Of a stretch of DNA of 64,000 nucleotides, positions 1 to 11,150 are shown piece after piece (the first letter of the stretch is position 1; every line of letters starts with the position of its first letter). The notes beneath the pieces were generated by a model, which saw nothing but the letters and a program-made list of their open reading frames with translations, was not told where the DNA came from and ran no database searches. The position numbers were made by a program, and so were the translations under genes. The stretch is from Periplaneta americana (taxonomy: Eukaryota > Arthropoda > Insecta > Blattodea > Blattidae), in assembly GCF_040183065.1 (NCBI RefSeq), contig NC_091125.1, forward strand, positions 128,653,621 to 128,717,620, in the 5' to 3' direction.

Positions 1-348
1 GTCGGCAGTTGACTGTACTCCACGAACACGCAGCGACGATCTGTTTGTTTATATCCTTATCCGTTACATTATCTGTGTTCGAAGTATTAGCCTATATACC
101 CAATGTGTTTTTAACTTCAGTCTTTAGTGGCTGGAATACGGAGCCTAGTTATAACCATAGGTAGAAAGTTCGTCCCAAAACAGTAGATTTCAATTGAGTA
201 CAGCGAGAAGTATAGATATCATCCGCGCCTCGCCCTGCTCCTGCTCGCTATAGATGATACGCAGTTCACATAAACAACGCATAGTATCATTCTGTGGAGC
301 TGTGTACAGTCGTGGGTAGTTTGAAAAATATTGTTAATTTATATTAAT

Positions 349-405
349 AGGGACCGATGGCGGGCTTATGTGACGGTTCCTTAAAGGCCATAAGTAAGTA
401 AGTAC
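349..405 (+). mobile_element. Extreme 3' end of an RTE-like LINE
   Basis: GGGACCGATGGCGGGCTTA and GGTTCCTTAAAGGCC match the 3' end of the LINE family seen in full at 10588-11059, with part of the end deleted and a (GTAA)n tail. It is a stub far too short to be mobile. Confidence 0.7.
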
Positions 406-967
406 GTTTAGGTTTTCAACAAAGTGAGTTATTCTGTTATCATTGTATTATTTACGTAATGTTAATATTATGCATGATTCCAAAAAAGTAAACTCATCTG
501 TTGTTAAATAATTATGGAAACTAGGAGCGTGTAACACGTTTATTTCCTCCGGGATTATTCTTCATTGAATGTTGGTTGAAAGACAACTTGCTGGTCTGTT
601 GACGTCTCGTGCGGCTTTGCTACTATGCATTCGGTTGATTTAAAGTTCAAGTTCATTTAACATCAGAGTTACGATACGAACTTCCTAGCTGTCATTATAA
701 TAGAAATGAAAAATTTTCTTGAAAACAATCATGAGTTTAATATGTATACGTGCCACATACGAGATATACTATTAGATTCACAAAGTTGTTGTTCACCTGA
801 CGATAGTAAGAAATACTGTATCATATTTCAGATTTGCTCCAGTAACATCTTGTGACGTAGAACGAATATTTCAAAGTACAAATATTGTTAATAGAATCAT
901 AATGGTATACTTTTTATGTTATTTTTATATGTATGGGTAAATTATTTTAGTTTGGACTACGTTTATA

Positions 968-1220
968 ATTGAGGACCGTTTTTGCAAAACTTGCTAACTG
1001 AAAAAAACTAAATTTTACAGGAGAGACAAAAACTGAATGGAGACAAGTAGGTTACAAGTGCAACCATCACACTTCGACACACTATAATGAAGAGAAATAA
1101 TTGAATTTTACTAAGATAACTTTAACATCGTGTAGAGGCGTGCTTTATGTTAACGAATCCACCAAAATCTCAATTTAGCAAATTTTGCAGATAGCAAGTT
1201 TTGCAAAAATGGTCCTCACT
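968..1220. mobile_element. MITE with about 30-bp TIRs, TA-flanked
   Basis: Terminal inverted repeats read TGAGGACCRTTTTTGCAAAA then CTTGCTAWCTG at both ends. TA dinucleotides flank both sides (966-967, 1221-1222), the target-site type of the Tc1/mariner superfamily. There is no coding capacity. Confidence 0.72.
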
Positions 1221-1227
1221 TACAAAT

Positions 1228-1447
1228 GAAGGGTTCAGAACCATAGTGGGCCAAGCGCCATTTACTAAAACCGTAGAAAACAAGGGTTAAAATTAAGTTA
1301 TTACCATAATTCAATGGAAACATATAGCAAGTAATATAAAGTATACACATTCAAACTAAATGATATATCAGTCTTCACTTAATTTTAACTCTTGCTTTCT
1401 CCGTTTTTAATAAATGGCACTTGGCCCACTATGGCTCTGAACCCTTC
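1228..1447. mobile_element. Short MITE with about 75-bp imperfect TIRs
   Basis: Ends read GAAGGGTTCAGARCCATAGT then GGGCCAAGYGCCATTTA, and homology continues inward through a GGTTAAAATTAAGT block on both arms. Possible 4-bp duplication AAAT on each side, so the superfamily is uncertain. It lies 7 bp from the preceding MITE. Confidence 0.72.
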
Positions 1448-2647
1448 AAATTATTGTTTTTTATATTATTCGTTTATTATTTTCTTGTTCTAAGGCCGTG
1501 GACGATTGGATCACAAGTTTGGTTACCACCCGGTTGTACATGTTTGACGTTCTGATTCATTGACATTGAGAGCTGTGCTACTAGTTTTCATTCGATAAAT
1601 ATATAATTCAAGCTCACACAACTTAACAGTTTCGGTACGAACTTCCTATCTCTGGTTATAACATAATGATCAAAGTCCAGACTCGTTCCTTTATTGTTTT
1701 ATTAGCCTTATACGATTCCTTTTCGGTATTTTTATCCAACAGAGTACAGACTTTAACTTTGACAACAATAATAATATTAAATCTGACGAATACAATAGCC
1801 CCAAAATGTCCACTACTTTTGTACTAAGAATATGTTTCAATGTTCAATAGTGAAACGTAAAAATGGTGTTCGGATTCTATTTACCATCATGAGATATCCA
1901 ATACAGACTAGACTTGGGATTATGTCAGACGGAATACAAAACTTATGGAGGTTACCAATTTTCTTTCTGTTCTTGTGGTGACCTTATCAGTCCAGGTATA
2001 GAAGTCACGTATATTGCTGTCATAAAAATAAGCTCGACCTTAACATTAGACCGATTTCTCGAGGGACTTTTGATCTGACTTCGCATGCATTAGAATTTAA
2101 AGGGTTCTCCTTGTACCCTACTTTTAGAGAATATATCGATTACACGATTCCCTGAAAATAGCCTTTAATCTACTGATTATTTATTAATACAGCCGGCGTA
2201 GGTGCATGTCTGGGAGACCGCACGCAACTCAGATGAGATCCGATAACTTCAGCAATTACAACGTTTTCCTGGTTTCAGAGGCGGACTAGCGCCCACGCAT
2301 GTTTACAGAATAGTTCAACTTTATATTTTGGAGGGCATGCTGTGGGACAAGCAGTAGAGCTTCCGGCTAGAAAGTCAACAGGTTCCTACTCTTTTTCCGG
2401 TTGGAAACAAACTCGGTTTGTATCACTTGTCTGATGAGTGTTTTGTGTTGTCTTTGGGCCGTGATGGTCACGTGACCAGGCGCTCTCGCTATCTGTGAAG
2501 ATTGAAATCATTGGCAGCTCATTGGTGATCCTACAACACGCTAAATAACGGATCAGTAATGAATGAATAACTTTAGTAAAATAATTTCTCCTGCAAATAT
2601 CGAGAACGGAACCACATGATAATGATTAATGAATAACCTCATCAATA

Positions 2648-3534
2648 CAGGGTGATTCACGAGGAAAGGTAAAAAATTTGGGATGTGAATTCTGAAGTCA
2701 TTCTGAGTCAAATTTAAAGTTTATATTCACGTATGCATACATAGAGCCTAATATTCTAGATGTCGGGGGTCGATGTTTTCGCACATACCTTTTTCTACTT
2801 CAATGCACTGTTGCGCTCGGGCGTGAATCGCGCTCATCGCTCGGGAGAGTTGCACGTGGCTGTTCTTTATACGGCGTGCAGCATCCAAAATATGGTCGAT
2901 TAGCGCCTCTCTTGTTTTTACCTCTCTTTGGTATACCAAGTCTTCCATCCAACCCCATAGACAGTAAATACTCTTCTATATGGTACTCTTCTGTTCGGAA
3001 AGCGTCGTTCATATTCAGCGACGGCACGCAAGGAACTTCCATCGCACAAACCATAAACATACACAATATCGGCGTATTCTGCAGTCGAAAATTTATAAGG
3101 CATCTTGAAAAACACAACTCAACACTTCCCATAACTGTACCTGTATAACTACTGTACTGTAGGTAGCTGACTGAACTGCTGTGAACTGATAAGCGATAGT
3201 GTATTTGTGTTATGTGCGGGATCTGTGTCATTACATCAGATAAGGGCAGGCGATTGGAAATTTGTAATGAATGCCCCATCACCAGGTTTGTGAGGTGAAT
3301 GGACTTATCCACGTCGCTCACAATGCAGATTCCAATGTTACGTCATTCATTGCGATCCGTGACCTTGTCTCACATCTCACGTCAGCAGCGTCACCAAAAA
3401 AAAAAAAATGCAACTATCTCCACCATTGTTCGAAAACGGACCTATGTTCATATGAACTTTTTCACGCGAAATGGTCTAAGATTTCGTATACTAAATTTTT
3501 TACCTTTCCCCGTGAATCACCCTGAGATCCTTAT
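2648..3534 (-). mobile_element. DUF4817-type DNA transposon, internally deleted copy 1
   Basis: Both ends carry a long TIR starting CAGGGTGATTCACG; the left end follows a TA. The minus strand encodes an N-terminal helix-turn-helix (MPYKFSTAEYADIVYVYG ... RRFPNRRVPYRRVF, about 3104-2960). It passes directly into a transposase C-terminal tail (WMEDLVYQR ... SRAMSAIHARAQQCIEVE, about 2948-2780) in a different frame. The DDE catalytic core is absent. From memory this matches cockroach DUF4817 transposases, whose full length is several hundred residues. The same junction occurs in the copy at 17715-18616. Non-autonomous. Confidence 0.82.
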
Positions 3535-3645
3535 GCATGATAATGCCCTTCCTTACGCTGCTCGGTGCGTGTCGACTTTTTTGGATGAAGTTGGTATCGT
3601 GTCCCTTTGGTGGCCTTCATAAGCCCAGACTTAAATCCAGCAATG
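3524..3645 (+). pseudogene. Tc1/mariner transposase C-terminal remnant
   Basis: Translates to MHDNALPYAARCVSTFLDEV followed by GIVSLWWPS, resembling the second catalytic Asp block of Tc1/mariner transposases (DNAPPH...FL...WPA.SPDLNP). A stop follows the WPS residues and the rest of the domain is lost. It abuts the end of the DUF4817 element. Confidence 0.65.
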
Positions 3646-4081
3646 TAGGATTCAAAACATAAAAAATACATCGCGCCAGGATGACACTAAGCCGCTCCTT
3701 GACTTGGCCGGTTTTGAATTCACTGGCTAAGTGACTTGACCCGTTTTGTTTCACGACCCCTATATTCAGTGATTTGTAATACAATGACGTGGCCGATTTT
3801 GTAGCAAATTCTTGATTCATAGAATCAGAGACATACTACTGTTTTCAGTTTATAATTAAAACTAATTTTCTTAAATTTTGTGACTTGTCCGATTTTGATA
3901 CTAGACTCCTCAATTAATAACTGAAGTAAAAAATCTTACTTTTTCAAATTACAAATTACGTTTTGTATGCAAGGCGAAATGCGGGACTTATTTTTTATTC
4001 CGGTGAACAGTAAACAGTTTCAATTATGTATCTCTAATGAATTATAATTTTAGAAAAATGAACTGCAAACAAGAATATTAT

Positions 4082-4400
4082 TATAGATTTATTAATTTGT
4101 CCTACAGAATAATATCTGTAATATCGACAATTAATATTTGAGGAGAAAAATTCGCTCCGGCGCTGGGGATCGAACCCGGGTCCTTGGTTACGTACCCCGA
4201 ATTCAATCCACAGCACCAGACCGAACCCTTCTCCTTTCCCTTTGTGGCCTGACTCCAAGCTAGGCATATATGTTGACGTATATGTCCAATGTCAACTGCC
4301 ATTATACTACGTAGGAGCGCACTCAGCTGAGTGACTTGTTTGGCCGGGATTCCGCAGTTAAGTGCACAGTAATCTGTACAAATATATGCACTGCAACTTT
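4082..4400 (-). mobile_element. tRNA-derived SINE (family A)
   Basis: On the minus strand a box-B-like GGGTTCGATCCCC sits in a body shared with 6020-6356: a leader with CAACGTATATG-like sequence, a tRNA-like core, then a tail GCGAATTTTTCTCCTC and an ACAGATATTATTCTGT motif. The box A part is damaged. Not a functional tRNA gene. Confidence 0.75.
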
Positions 4401-4407
4401 GAGAATA

Positions 4408-4610
4408 TTATGGATTTAGTAATTTGTCCTACAGAATAATATCTGTAATATTGACAATTAATATTTGAGGAGAAAAATTCGCTCCGCCGCCGAGGATCGA
4501 ACCCGGGTCCTTGGTGTAGCTCAGTGGTCAGAGCGCTTGGTATGTAGAACCAAGGACCCGGGTTCGATCCCCGTCGTCGGAGCGAATTTTTTTTTTCAAA
4601 TATTAATTAA
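4408..4610. mobile_element. Two SINE-A fragments in inverted orientation
   Basis: A minus-oriented 3' part (4408-4515) meets a plus-oriented tRNA-like core (4516-4610: GTAGCTCAGTGGTCAGAGCG ... GGGTTCGATCCCCG). The shared box-B regions are self-complementary across the junction. The plus core resembles a tRNA but has no proper acceptor stem. Confidence 0.7.
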
Positions 4611-4636
4611 GAATATTATTGTTAAACTGATAAAAG

Positions 4637-4865
4637 AACTAGTTGGCCTAGGTAGGATAATTGGTATAGCGCTGACCCTCTATGCTCGAGGTTGCGGGTT
4701 CGATCCCTGCCGAGGTCGATGGAATTTAAGTGTGTTTGAATACGACAGGCTCATGTCAGTAGATTTACTGGTATGTAAAAGAACTCCTGCGGGACAAAAT
4801 TCCGGCACACCGGCGACACTGATATAATCTCTGCAGTTGCGAACGTCGTTAAATAAACCATAATT
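4637..4865 (+). mobile_element. tRNA-derived SINE (family B)
   Basis: A tRNA-like head (TAATTGGTATAGCGCTGACC ... GCGGGTTCGATCCCTGCC) is followed by a body with AACTCCTGCGGGACAAAATT and ends GAACGTCGTTAAATAAACC. The same body is present in opposite orientation at 58692-58922. Confidence 0.8.
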
Positions 4866-5384
4866 TTAATTTTTTCAAGAACTAAAATAGGTACTACGAA
4901 ACGTGTAATAAACACACACTGATCAAGTATGTGCCATAATCATGACGCCTGTTTTTTATTTGTAAACAATATGAACAGTTAATTATTATTTTCATTGCTT
5001 TCTGTTCTTTTAATTCGCATACATCTCTTCTCCGCTAGCAGAGATTTAATTTCCGCTGTTTGTATTGGGCAAATATGATATTTTTGTAAAGTCTGCTGAA
5101 GTAGCCTATAGCTCGAACAGACCCGGTTACATTACCGGCGAGGAAATAGAAATTTATATCCCTCTGGCTGAAACAGGATGGCTGTCTATTATCTTCTAGA
5201 GGGTGGTCCATAAATGGAGGTTCGCGAACCAGCTAATCGCATTGGCACGCCATTAGATAAAACGCATACCGGCAGAATTAACCTTCCATCATTTGTCTTC
5301 TGCGGTAGCCTCTCGCCATGCCCACCACATGACCAGGAACATCCACTACATGTAAGTGGCTAGTGGTGGTTCAAATTTCTCACA

Positions 5385-5390
<6 letters not shown>

Positions 5391-5443
<53 letters not shown>
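5391..5443. repeat. (TAA)n microsatellite
   Basis: Uninterrupted TAA repeats directly adjoin the tail of the minus-strand LINE end at 5445-5681. Confidence 0.95.
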
Positions 5444-5444
<1 letters not shown>

Positions 5445-5448
<4 letters not shown>

Positions 5449-5681
5449 GTTACTGGCGTTTAAGGAACCCGGAGGTTCATTGCCGCTCTCACATAAGCCC
5501 GCCATTGGTCCCTATCCTGAGCAAGATTAATCCAGTCTCTATCATCATATCCCACCTCCTTCAAATCCATTTTAATATTATCTTCCCATCTACGTCTCGG
5601 TCTCCCCAAAGGTATTTTTCCCTCCGGCCTCCCAACTAACACCCTAGGCCTATATGCATTTCTGGATTCACCCATACGTGC
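5445..5681 (-). mobile_element. RTE-like LINE, 5'-truncated 3' end
   Basis: Encodes the conserved C-terminal end GESRNAYRPRVLVGRPEGK ... GRPRRRWEDNIKMDLKEV ... DWINLAQDRDQWRAYVRAA on the minus strand, as in other copies here. It lies between two (TAA)n arrays, as does the copy at 10588. Confidence 0.88.

Positions 5682-5722
<41 letters not shown>
5682..5722. repeat. (TAA)n microsatellite
   Basis: Second TAA array on the 5' side of the truncated LINE. It may be the split target array. Confidence 0.95.
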
Positions 5723-5726
<4 letters not shown>

Positions 5727-5850
5727 TTTGAGAAGAAAAATTCGCTCCGGCGCCGAGGATCGAACCTGGGTCCTTGGTTTTACGTATCAAGCGCTCTGAC
5801 TACTGAGCTATGCCGAATTCAATCCACAGCACCGGATCGACCCCTCCTCC
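5723..5850 (-). mobile_element. SINE-A fragment, left arm of an inverted pair
   Basis: Minus-oriented tRNA-like core and tail: GGATCGAACCTGGGTCC and CTACTGAGCTATGCCGAATT read as box B and box A in reverse. It faces the plus copy starting at 5852. Confidence 0.78.
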
Positions 5851-5851
5851 T

Positions 5852-6016
5852 GGATTGAATTCGGCGTAGCTCAGTAGTCAGAGCGCTTGATACGTAAAAC
5901 CAAGGACCCGGGTTCGATCCCCGGCGCCGGAGCGAATTTTTCTCCTCTAATATTAATTGTCACTGTAACAGATATTATTCTGTTGGACCAATTAATAACA
6001 TCTTTAGTAAATTCGT
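5852..6016 (+). mobile_element. SINE-A copy, right arm of an inverted pair
   Basis: TAGCTCAGTAGTCAGAGCGC and GGGTTCGATCCCCGG give clear box A and B. The tail GCGAATTTTTCTCCTC matches family A. The copy lacks the 5' leader present at 6020. Confidence 0.8.
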
Positions 6017-6019
6017 CTA

Positions 6020-6356
6020 GCTAGCAGTGCATGATTCTGTACAGATTGCTTTGCACTTTACTGCGGAATCCCGGCCATTATTCACTCCTTGTATAATGGC
6101 AGTTGACTTGAAAAACGTCAACGTATATGCCCAACTTCGAGTCAGGCCACAAAAGGGAAACAACGCTGTAAGAGGAGAGTTCGGTCCGGTCTTGTGGATT
6201 GAATTCGGCGTAGCTCATTGGTCAGAGCGCTTGGTACGTAGAACCAAGGGCCCGGGTTCGATCCCCGGCGTCGGAGCGAATTTTTCTCCTCAAATATTAA
6301 TTGTCACTATAACAGGTATTATTCTGTTGGACCAATTAATAACATCTTTAGTAAAT
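6020..6356 (+). mobile_element. SINE-A, near full length (about 335 bp)
   Basis: Carries a leader (6020-6180) upstream of the tRNA-like core (6205-6270) and the 3' tail ending in TAGTAAATAATAATAATAA. It is the best reference copy of this family in the window. Confidence 0.8.
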
Positions 6357-6543
6357 AATAATAATAATGGTTGTTTATTTTAACTGGCAGAGTTAAGGCC
6401 ATTAGGTCTTCTTTTCCACTAAACCACTTATAATGAAACTAACATCTGTCCATTCTTATTATCATTAATTTCTCTAAATAGATTTACAAAACCTCTAATG
6501 GCAATTACATTAATATTCTCATTATAAAAATATATTTTAGATT

Positions 6544-6545
<2 letters not shown>
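6357..6545 (-). mobile_element. LINE 3' UTR with terminal hairpin, minus orientation
   Basis: AAGGCCATTAGGTCTT forms a 6-bp stem with a 4-nt loop (one G-U pair) next to an (AATA)n tail. It matches the plus-strand end at 6835-6931 and the one at 46874. Confidence 0.55.

Positions 6546-6610
<65 letters not shown>
6546..6610. repeat. (AT)n microsatellite
   Basis: Nearly pure AT dinucleotides between two LINE 3' UTR fragments. Confidence 0.95.
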
Positions 6611-6612
<2 letters not shown>

Positions 6613-6659
6613 TGTATATATTTTTTTCTCTCTGTAACATAGTTCTAGTAAGCTTATAT

Positions 6660-6930
6660 TAAATTAATTTTCATCATTTTACTAGCTATCTCAAATATTA
6701 AATTAATTATAATTGATGAATTAAATTAGCTCATAAATTAAATTACTACTTTACCTTATAGGTTTATCTAAATTTAAATAAATATGTAGTCTACTAGTCG
6801 TTAAAATTGAAGAATATTGCTGGAGAACCTTTTAAGTGTAGTTTGTAATTTAAATATGTATTGTATTGATTAAGGCCGGTTGAGTGGAAGAGAAGGCCTT
6901 ATGGCCTTAACTCTGCCAGCGAAAATAAAA

Positions 6931-6931
<1 letters not shown>
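6660..6931 (+). mobile_element. LINE 3' UTR ending in conserved hairpin
   Basis: The end reads GAGAAGGCCTTATGGCCTTA then a tail; AAGGCC-TTAT-GGCCTT is a perfect short stem-loop. A long (ATT)n tail follows at 6932. Confidence 0.55.
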
Positions 6932-6987
<56 letters not shown>

Positions 6988-7006
6988 TATTATTATTATT
7001 ATTATA
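6932..7006. repeat. (ATT)n microsatellite, LINE tail
   Basis: A trinucleotide array directly after the LINE 3' hairpin, with one C interruption. Confidence 0.93.
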
Positions 7007-7088
7007 ATACAAAATTTCTACATTACTGTAAAAAACATAGGCTTAATTGAAATAATACAATATATATTACATAATTAATGTAATACAG

Positions 7089-7091
<3 letters not shown>

Positions 7092-7131
<40 letters not shown>
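7092..7131. repeat. (AT)n microsatellite
   Basis: Pure AT array immediately upstream of the unclassified repeat at 7142. Confidence 0.95.
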
Positions 7132-7135
<4 letters not shown>

Positions 7136-7141
7136 CATTAC

Positions 7142-7690
7142 CCTTTGATTGAGGTTCTGGCTGATAATGTACATCTATTATCAGGTAATACATCACACTT
7201 GACGATATGTGTCAGAGGAAGAACAATTGTGTGTAGGCCTATACATCTGAAGTCTGATTAGTGTAACATGTAGCTAATCGGCGATGTATGCAATGGAGGG
7301 GGAAAGGAACTGGCCATCCTATCATTATTTTTTTTTTTAATTTTAGTAGGTTATTTTACGACGCTTTATCAACATCTTAGGTTATTTAGCGTCTGAATGA
7401 GATGAACGTGATAATGCCAGTGAAATGAGTCCGGAGTCCAGCACCGAAAGTTACCCAGCATTTGCTCATATTGGGTTGAGGGAAAACTACGGAAAAAACC
7501 TCAACCAGGTAACTTGCCCCGACCGGGAATCGAACCCGGGCCACCTATTTTCGCGACCAGACACGCTAACCTTTACTCGACAGGTGTGGACTCCTACCCA
7601 TTATCTTCTGGCCTAGTTGCCTCATAAGTAGTGCTTTTTGGTATCACTTATGAGAGTCAGACCTGTCTTAGGATAGTTGACTAAACAAAA
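7142..7690 (+). mobile_element. Unclassified interspersed repeat R (copy 1), split by a SINE
   Basis: Begins TGATTGAGGTTCTGGCTGAT and ends ACAGTTGACTAAAC-like. The same order of blocks occurs at 38928-39183 and 43341-44165. The SINE at 7326-7593 interrupts it between AAAGGAACTGGCCATCCTA and CATTATCTTCTGGCCTAG. No coding capacity or TIR is seen, so the class is unknown. Confidence 0.65.
7326..7593 (-). mobile_element. tRNA-derived SINE (family C), nested in repeat R
   Basis: Minus strand: tRNA-like head (GAGTAAAGGTTAGCGTGTCT, then GGGTTCGATTCCCGG), a linker with GGTTGAGG, and a body ending AGCGTCGTAAAATAACC. Imperfect duplication CCTAYCATTAT flanks it. Confidence 0.82.
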
Positions 7691-7782
7691 ACAACAACAA
7701 TATATATTATATAATTAATATAATACAATAACAATTCATTTCATTTTCCCAACACACCAATAAAATAACTATTTATTATTGA

Positions 7783-7811
7783 TAATAATAATAATAATAA
7801 TAATAATAATA
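7783..7811. repeat. (TAA)n microsatellite
   Basis: Short TAA array at the 3' end of the minus-strand LINE fragment at 7812-8400. Confidence 0.9.
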
Positions 7812-8400
7812 GTCATACCGAAATATAATGAAATTATTAAACCGATCATGATTATAATTGTAACTTCAATTTGACTGCGCCCGTAAGAAAATCGTTTAGC
7901 CTTTTCTTGAAAGTAGTTATTGTCTAGCAGCCCCTAGTCTTCTGAGATAGAGAATTCCATTCATGGGGAACTGAGACAGTAAAAGAGGATGGATAGTGGG
8001 ATGGTCTATAAGGAGGAATTGCTAGGATTTGGCTCTCCTGTGACCTGGTGTTTAGATTGTGATTGGAGGATAAGTAGTTAAACCGGGAACGCAGATAATT
8101 TGGAGTGGAAGTGTTGAGAACTCGAAACAGAAGTGACAGGGAATGAGGACGTATTCTATGGTTATTGAGTCGCAGCCAGGGTAAATATTTGAGGATGGAA
8201 TAATGTCAAATCTGCGAGCATTGCTGGTGAATCTGACACACACATTGTGCACACGCTGGAGTTTGTTGGAAAGTTCAGTTGTTAAGTCTGTAAGTATTAT
8301 GTCGCAAAAGTCAAACAGTGGTAATACGAGGGCTTGCACTAAAGTCTGTTTTAATTTTGGCGGGAGAAAGTTTCTGAACGGGTTAAGAGAATGCATGGTA
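7812..8400 (-). mobile_element. Jockey/R1-like LINE ORF2 C-terminal fragment
   Basis: The minus strand reads LNPFRNFLPPKLKQTLVQAL, then VLPLFDFCDIILTDLTTELS and NKLQRVHNVCVRF. This is the post-RT (thumb) region typical of jockey-type ORF2 (LVLP.FDYCD...LQR.QN.CVR). The remaining C-terminus continues in shifted frames to about 7880. The 5' part is missing. Confidence 0.7.
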
Positions 8401-8403
8401 TAG

Positions 8404-8935
8404 CATACTCTTTGTGTACTTTTTTGTATGAAATGGATTTTTCATTCGAGTAACACACAGGATGACCTTAAGTTTTGAAAATATTATGTTTACGATATCG
8501 TCTCGCCATCCTTTTAACCTTATACCCCATTCTACCACGTTTTTATTAAAATGAATTTCAAACGTAATGTATTTGTATGAACAATATACCAGTTTGTCTA
8601 GTAGAACCGAAAACAACATGAGTACTGCCATTATCATGTACATTTATCTGAATATCGTTTGATGTTACTCACAGCACATACTGTATATGTGTCTTTGTGT
8701 ATTTTGTGTGAAATGTACTGTGGAATCTTCATTACTCATTCGATTAACAAACAGGATGACCATAGCTTTTGAACATGACTGTCCCAAGTTACAATGTTAT
8801 CTCGCCATCCGTTTGATCTAATATCCCATTTTGCCCCGCATTCGTTGAAATTAATTTCAAACTCAATTAATGTGTTTCTATGAACATCACATCACATTGT
8901 CTAGTGTCTAGTGAAACCGAAAACAATGACCCAAA
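8404..8935. repeat. Diverged tandem duplication, about 285-bp unit
   Basis: Blocks TTTGTGTA..TTTGT.TGAAATG, AACA..ACAGGATGACC, TCTCGCCATCC and GAAACCGAAAACAA-like recur in the same order in 8412-8640 and 8694-8930. No coding function is seen. Confidence 0.65.
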
Positions 8936-9430
8936 ACTTGGAGTATCCTCCATACAATAGATAAGAGTGCATATGCCATAGGGGTTAGTTTGGCCTGGCT
9001 TTTCGAGGTCTGGACCCTCAACAGAACCTTGCACTAAGGCTTCCTTTGACCCACTGTGCTTCCTACATGTCTGAAGAATTTTACAAGTCCGACCGCTGAT
9101 CTGGTGGCATTCGTGAATCCGATGATGACAGGTGGGCTCCCTGACTCAGCCCTGACAGAGCCAGGTTTCATTCTAGGACGAGTAGCCTGATGAGCTCAGG
9201 GGACTGAAGCCCCAAACCCTTCTTATATCAACTTCGGAAAATCCTTCTACCCGCAAGACTTCATCCTAGCATAATTTTAACTAAGATAGGTGTCCCTGAC
9301 ATGGCCATGCTAAGGTTTGAAAATTTTTCTAGCTGCCATTAAAAAAAAAATGTAAACCACTTTTTTCTTACTCGTTCTCAGTCTAATGGACTTTCTTAAA
9401 ACAATTTCCTTTCCCCATAAAAATACCTTT
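8936..9430. other. No recognised feature
   Basis: No long open frame, no clear tRNA-like core and no terminal repeats. It may be decayed repeat DNA. Confidence 0.5.
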
Positions 9431-9459
9431 AATTGTCCAAAAAGTCCCAAATTCCAAAA

Positions 9460-10165
9460 GTCTACCTAGTGGCCATATCAAGAACATGCGCACATGATAT
9501 GGCCACCCTTGTTCCATGTTCTACAAATCGTGATTGTTTTCAGTTTGATAGCGCAGTTGTGCTAAAATTAAACAATTTTGGTGTAAAATGAATAAATATG
9601 ACACTTAATAATGTTTTTTATAATTCAAAAGTGTAGTCAAAACAGATATTTCCATAAAAAATTAAGTTGTTTTTCTTAAAATACAAAACTTTTGCGTAAT
9701 CCCAGCTATAAGGCATATAAATTTGTCAGGTGAAAAAATAAAAGTGAAATGAACTTAATATGGCCATGGTGCATTTGATATGGCCATATCAGAGGCAGGT
9801 AAGCTTTCACGAAAATCGATTGATTATGAACAAGTCGTAAAAGATACGCCATCAACAACACCAATCAACAGAACATTAAAAGCTGAATGGAGTACGATGG
9901 TTTTCATGAAACAAGTCTTTGAAAAACATGCATAAAACAAAGGAGACTTACCAGAGAAAAATAAGAAGAGGTCACATGAAAACCGCAAAACAGGCAACTG
10001 ACGCCATATTGCTCAACCTGACTGAATGGAAAACGATCAAGTGATATACCAGGATGCCCTTTCATTGGATGCTGCTGCAATTTAGCGGATTTTTTGGTTA
10101 ACTAACTCACAATAGGGGGGTGGCCATATCAGGAACATGGCCATAACAGGAGCACCCACCTTATT
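9460..10165. repeat. Region with many TATGGCCA motifs, possible decayed TIR element
   Basis: TGATATGGCCACCC occurs near the left (9495) and its complement GGGTGGCCATATCA near the right (10119). Further GGCCATATCA and ATATGGCCAT copies lie between (9470, 9761, 9778). An open stretch at about 9785-9930 gives MAISEAGKLSRKSIDYEQVV, which I do not recognise. Confidence 0.4.
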
Positions 10166-10540
10166 ACAGATGATAGTCGAAATAAGGGAATTTGGAGAAT
10201 GTTGTTGGAATGATAGAGAGATAACTGTCTCCAACGTCTGCTTTGTTCACCAGAAATTTAATTACGATTTGTCCTGGGTGCCAATAACACCTAAATCTTA
10301 ACAGGTAGGCAAAATCTGATTATAGGAATGAATTCGTGGGAAAATTTAAATTCCCATTTAAAAACATTGATGTCAATTCAAAATTGCAGATTTTAAGATG
10401 GCTGCCATTTTTGTGTAATACTCCAAAAGGTGGGCCCGCATATCTAGTTCACTTGTATTCAAATGTTTCATTTTTCTTTTAGCTTTTGAAATAATATGCT
10501 GTACTGCAATTTTTGGACCACCTTGCATTACTTTTGTGGA

Positions 10541-10541
10541 A

Positions 10542-10584
<43 letters not shown>
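10541..10584. repeat. (ATT)n microsatellite
   Basis: Array directly upstream of the truncated LINE; a shorter ATT run follows the LINE tail at 11060. Confidence 0.93.
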
Positions 10585-10587
10585 GTA

Positions 10588-11059
10588 TTGTTCTTTATGG
10601 TTGTGAAACTTGGACTCTCACTTTGAGAGAGGAACATAGGTTAAGGGTGTTCGAGAATAAGGTTCTTAGGAATATATTTGGGGCTAAGAGGGATGAAGTT
10701 ACAGGAGAATGGAGAAAGTTACACAATACAGAACTGCATGCAGTGTATTATTCACCTGACATAATTAGGAACATTAAATCCAGACGTTTGAGATGGGCAG
10801 GGCATGTAGCACGTATGGGCGGATCCAGAAATGCATATAGAGTGTTAGTTGGGAGGCCGGAGGGAAAAAGACCTTTGGGGAGGCCGAGACGTAGATGGGA
10901 AGATAATATTAAAATGGATCTGAGGGAGGTGGGATATGATGATAGAGACTGGATTAATCTAGCTCAGGATGGGGACCAATGGCGGGCTTATATGAGGGCG
11001 GCAATGAACCTCCGGGTTCCTTAAAAGCCAGTAAGTGAGTGAGTAAGTAAGTAAGTATT
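10588..11059 (+). mobile_element. RTE-like LINE, 5'-truncated, longest plus-strand 3' end
   Basis: One open frame from the 5' break to the stop: VLYGCETWTLTLREEHRLRV, FENKVLRNIFGAKRDEVTGE, then GRPEGKRPLGRPRRRWEDNI and DWINLAQDGDQWRAYMRAA. This is the C-terminal part of ORF2 after the RT domain. It ends with a (GTGA/GTAA)n tail. It is intact as far as it goes but has no RT or endonuclease. Confidence 0.9.
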
Positions 11060-11150
11060 ATTATTATTATTGTAGATGCTGCTTCTGCACTACAGCTTTT
11101 ATGATAGGGAAAACTTGTACTGTATCAATTATTTTCATTTACTTCAGTTA

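Noticed and set aside
4515..6270. tRNA genes
   Set aside because: Box A/B and an anticodon-like arm are visible, but acceptor stems do not pair and the same cores sit in dispersed repeats with shared tails.
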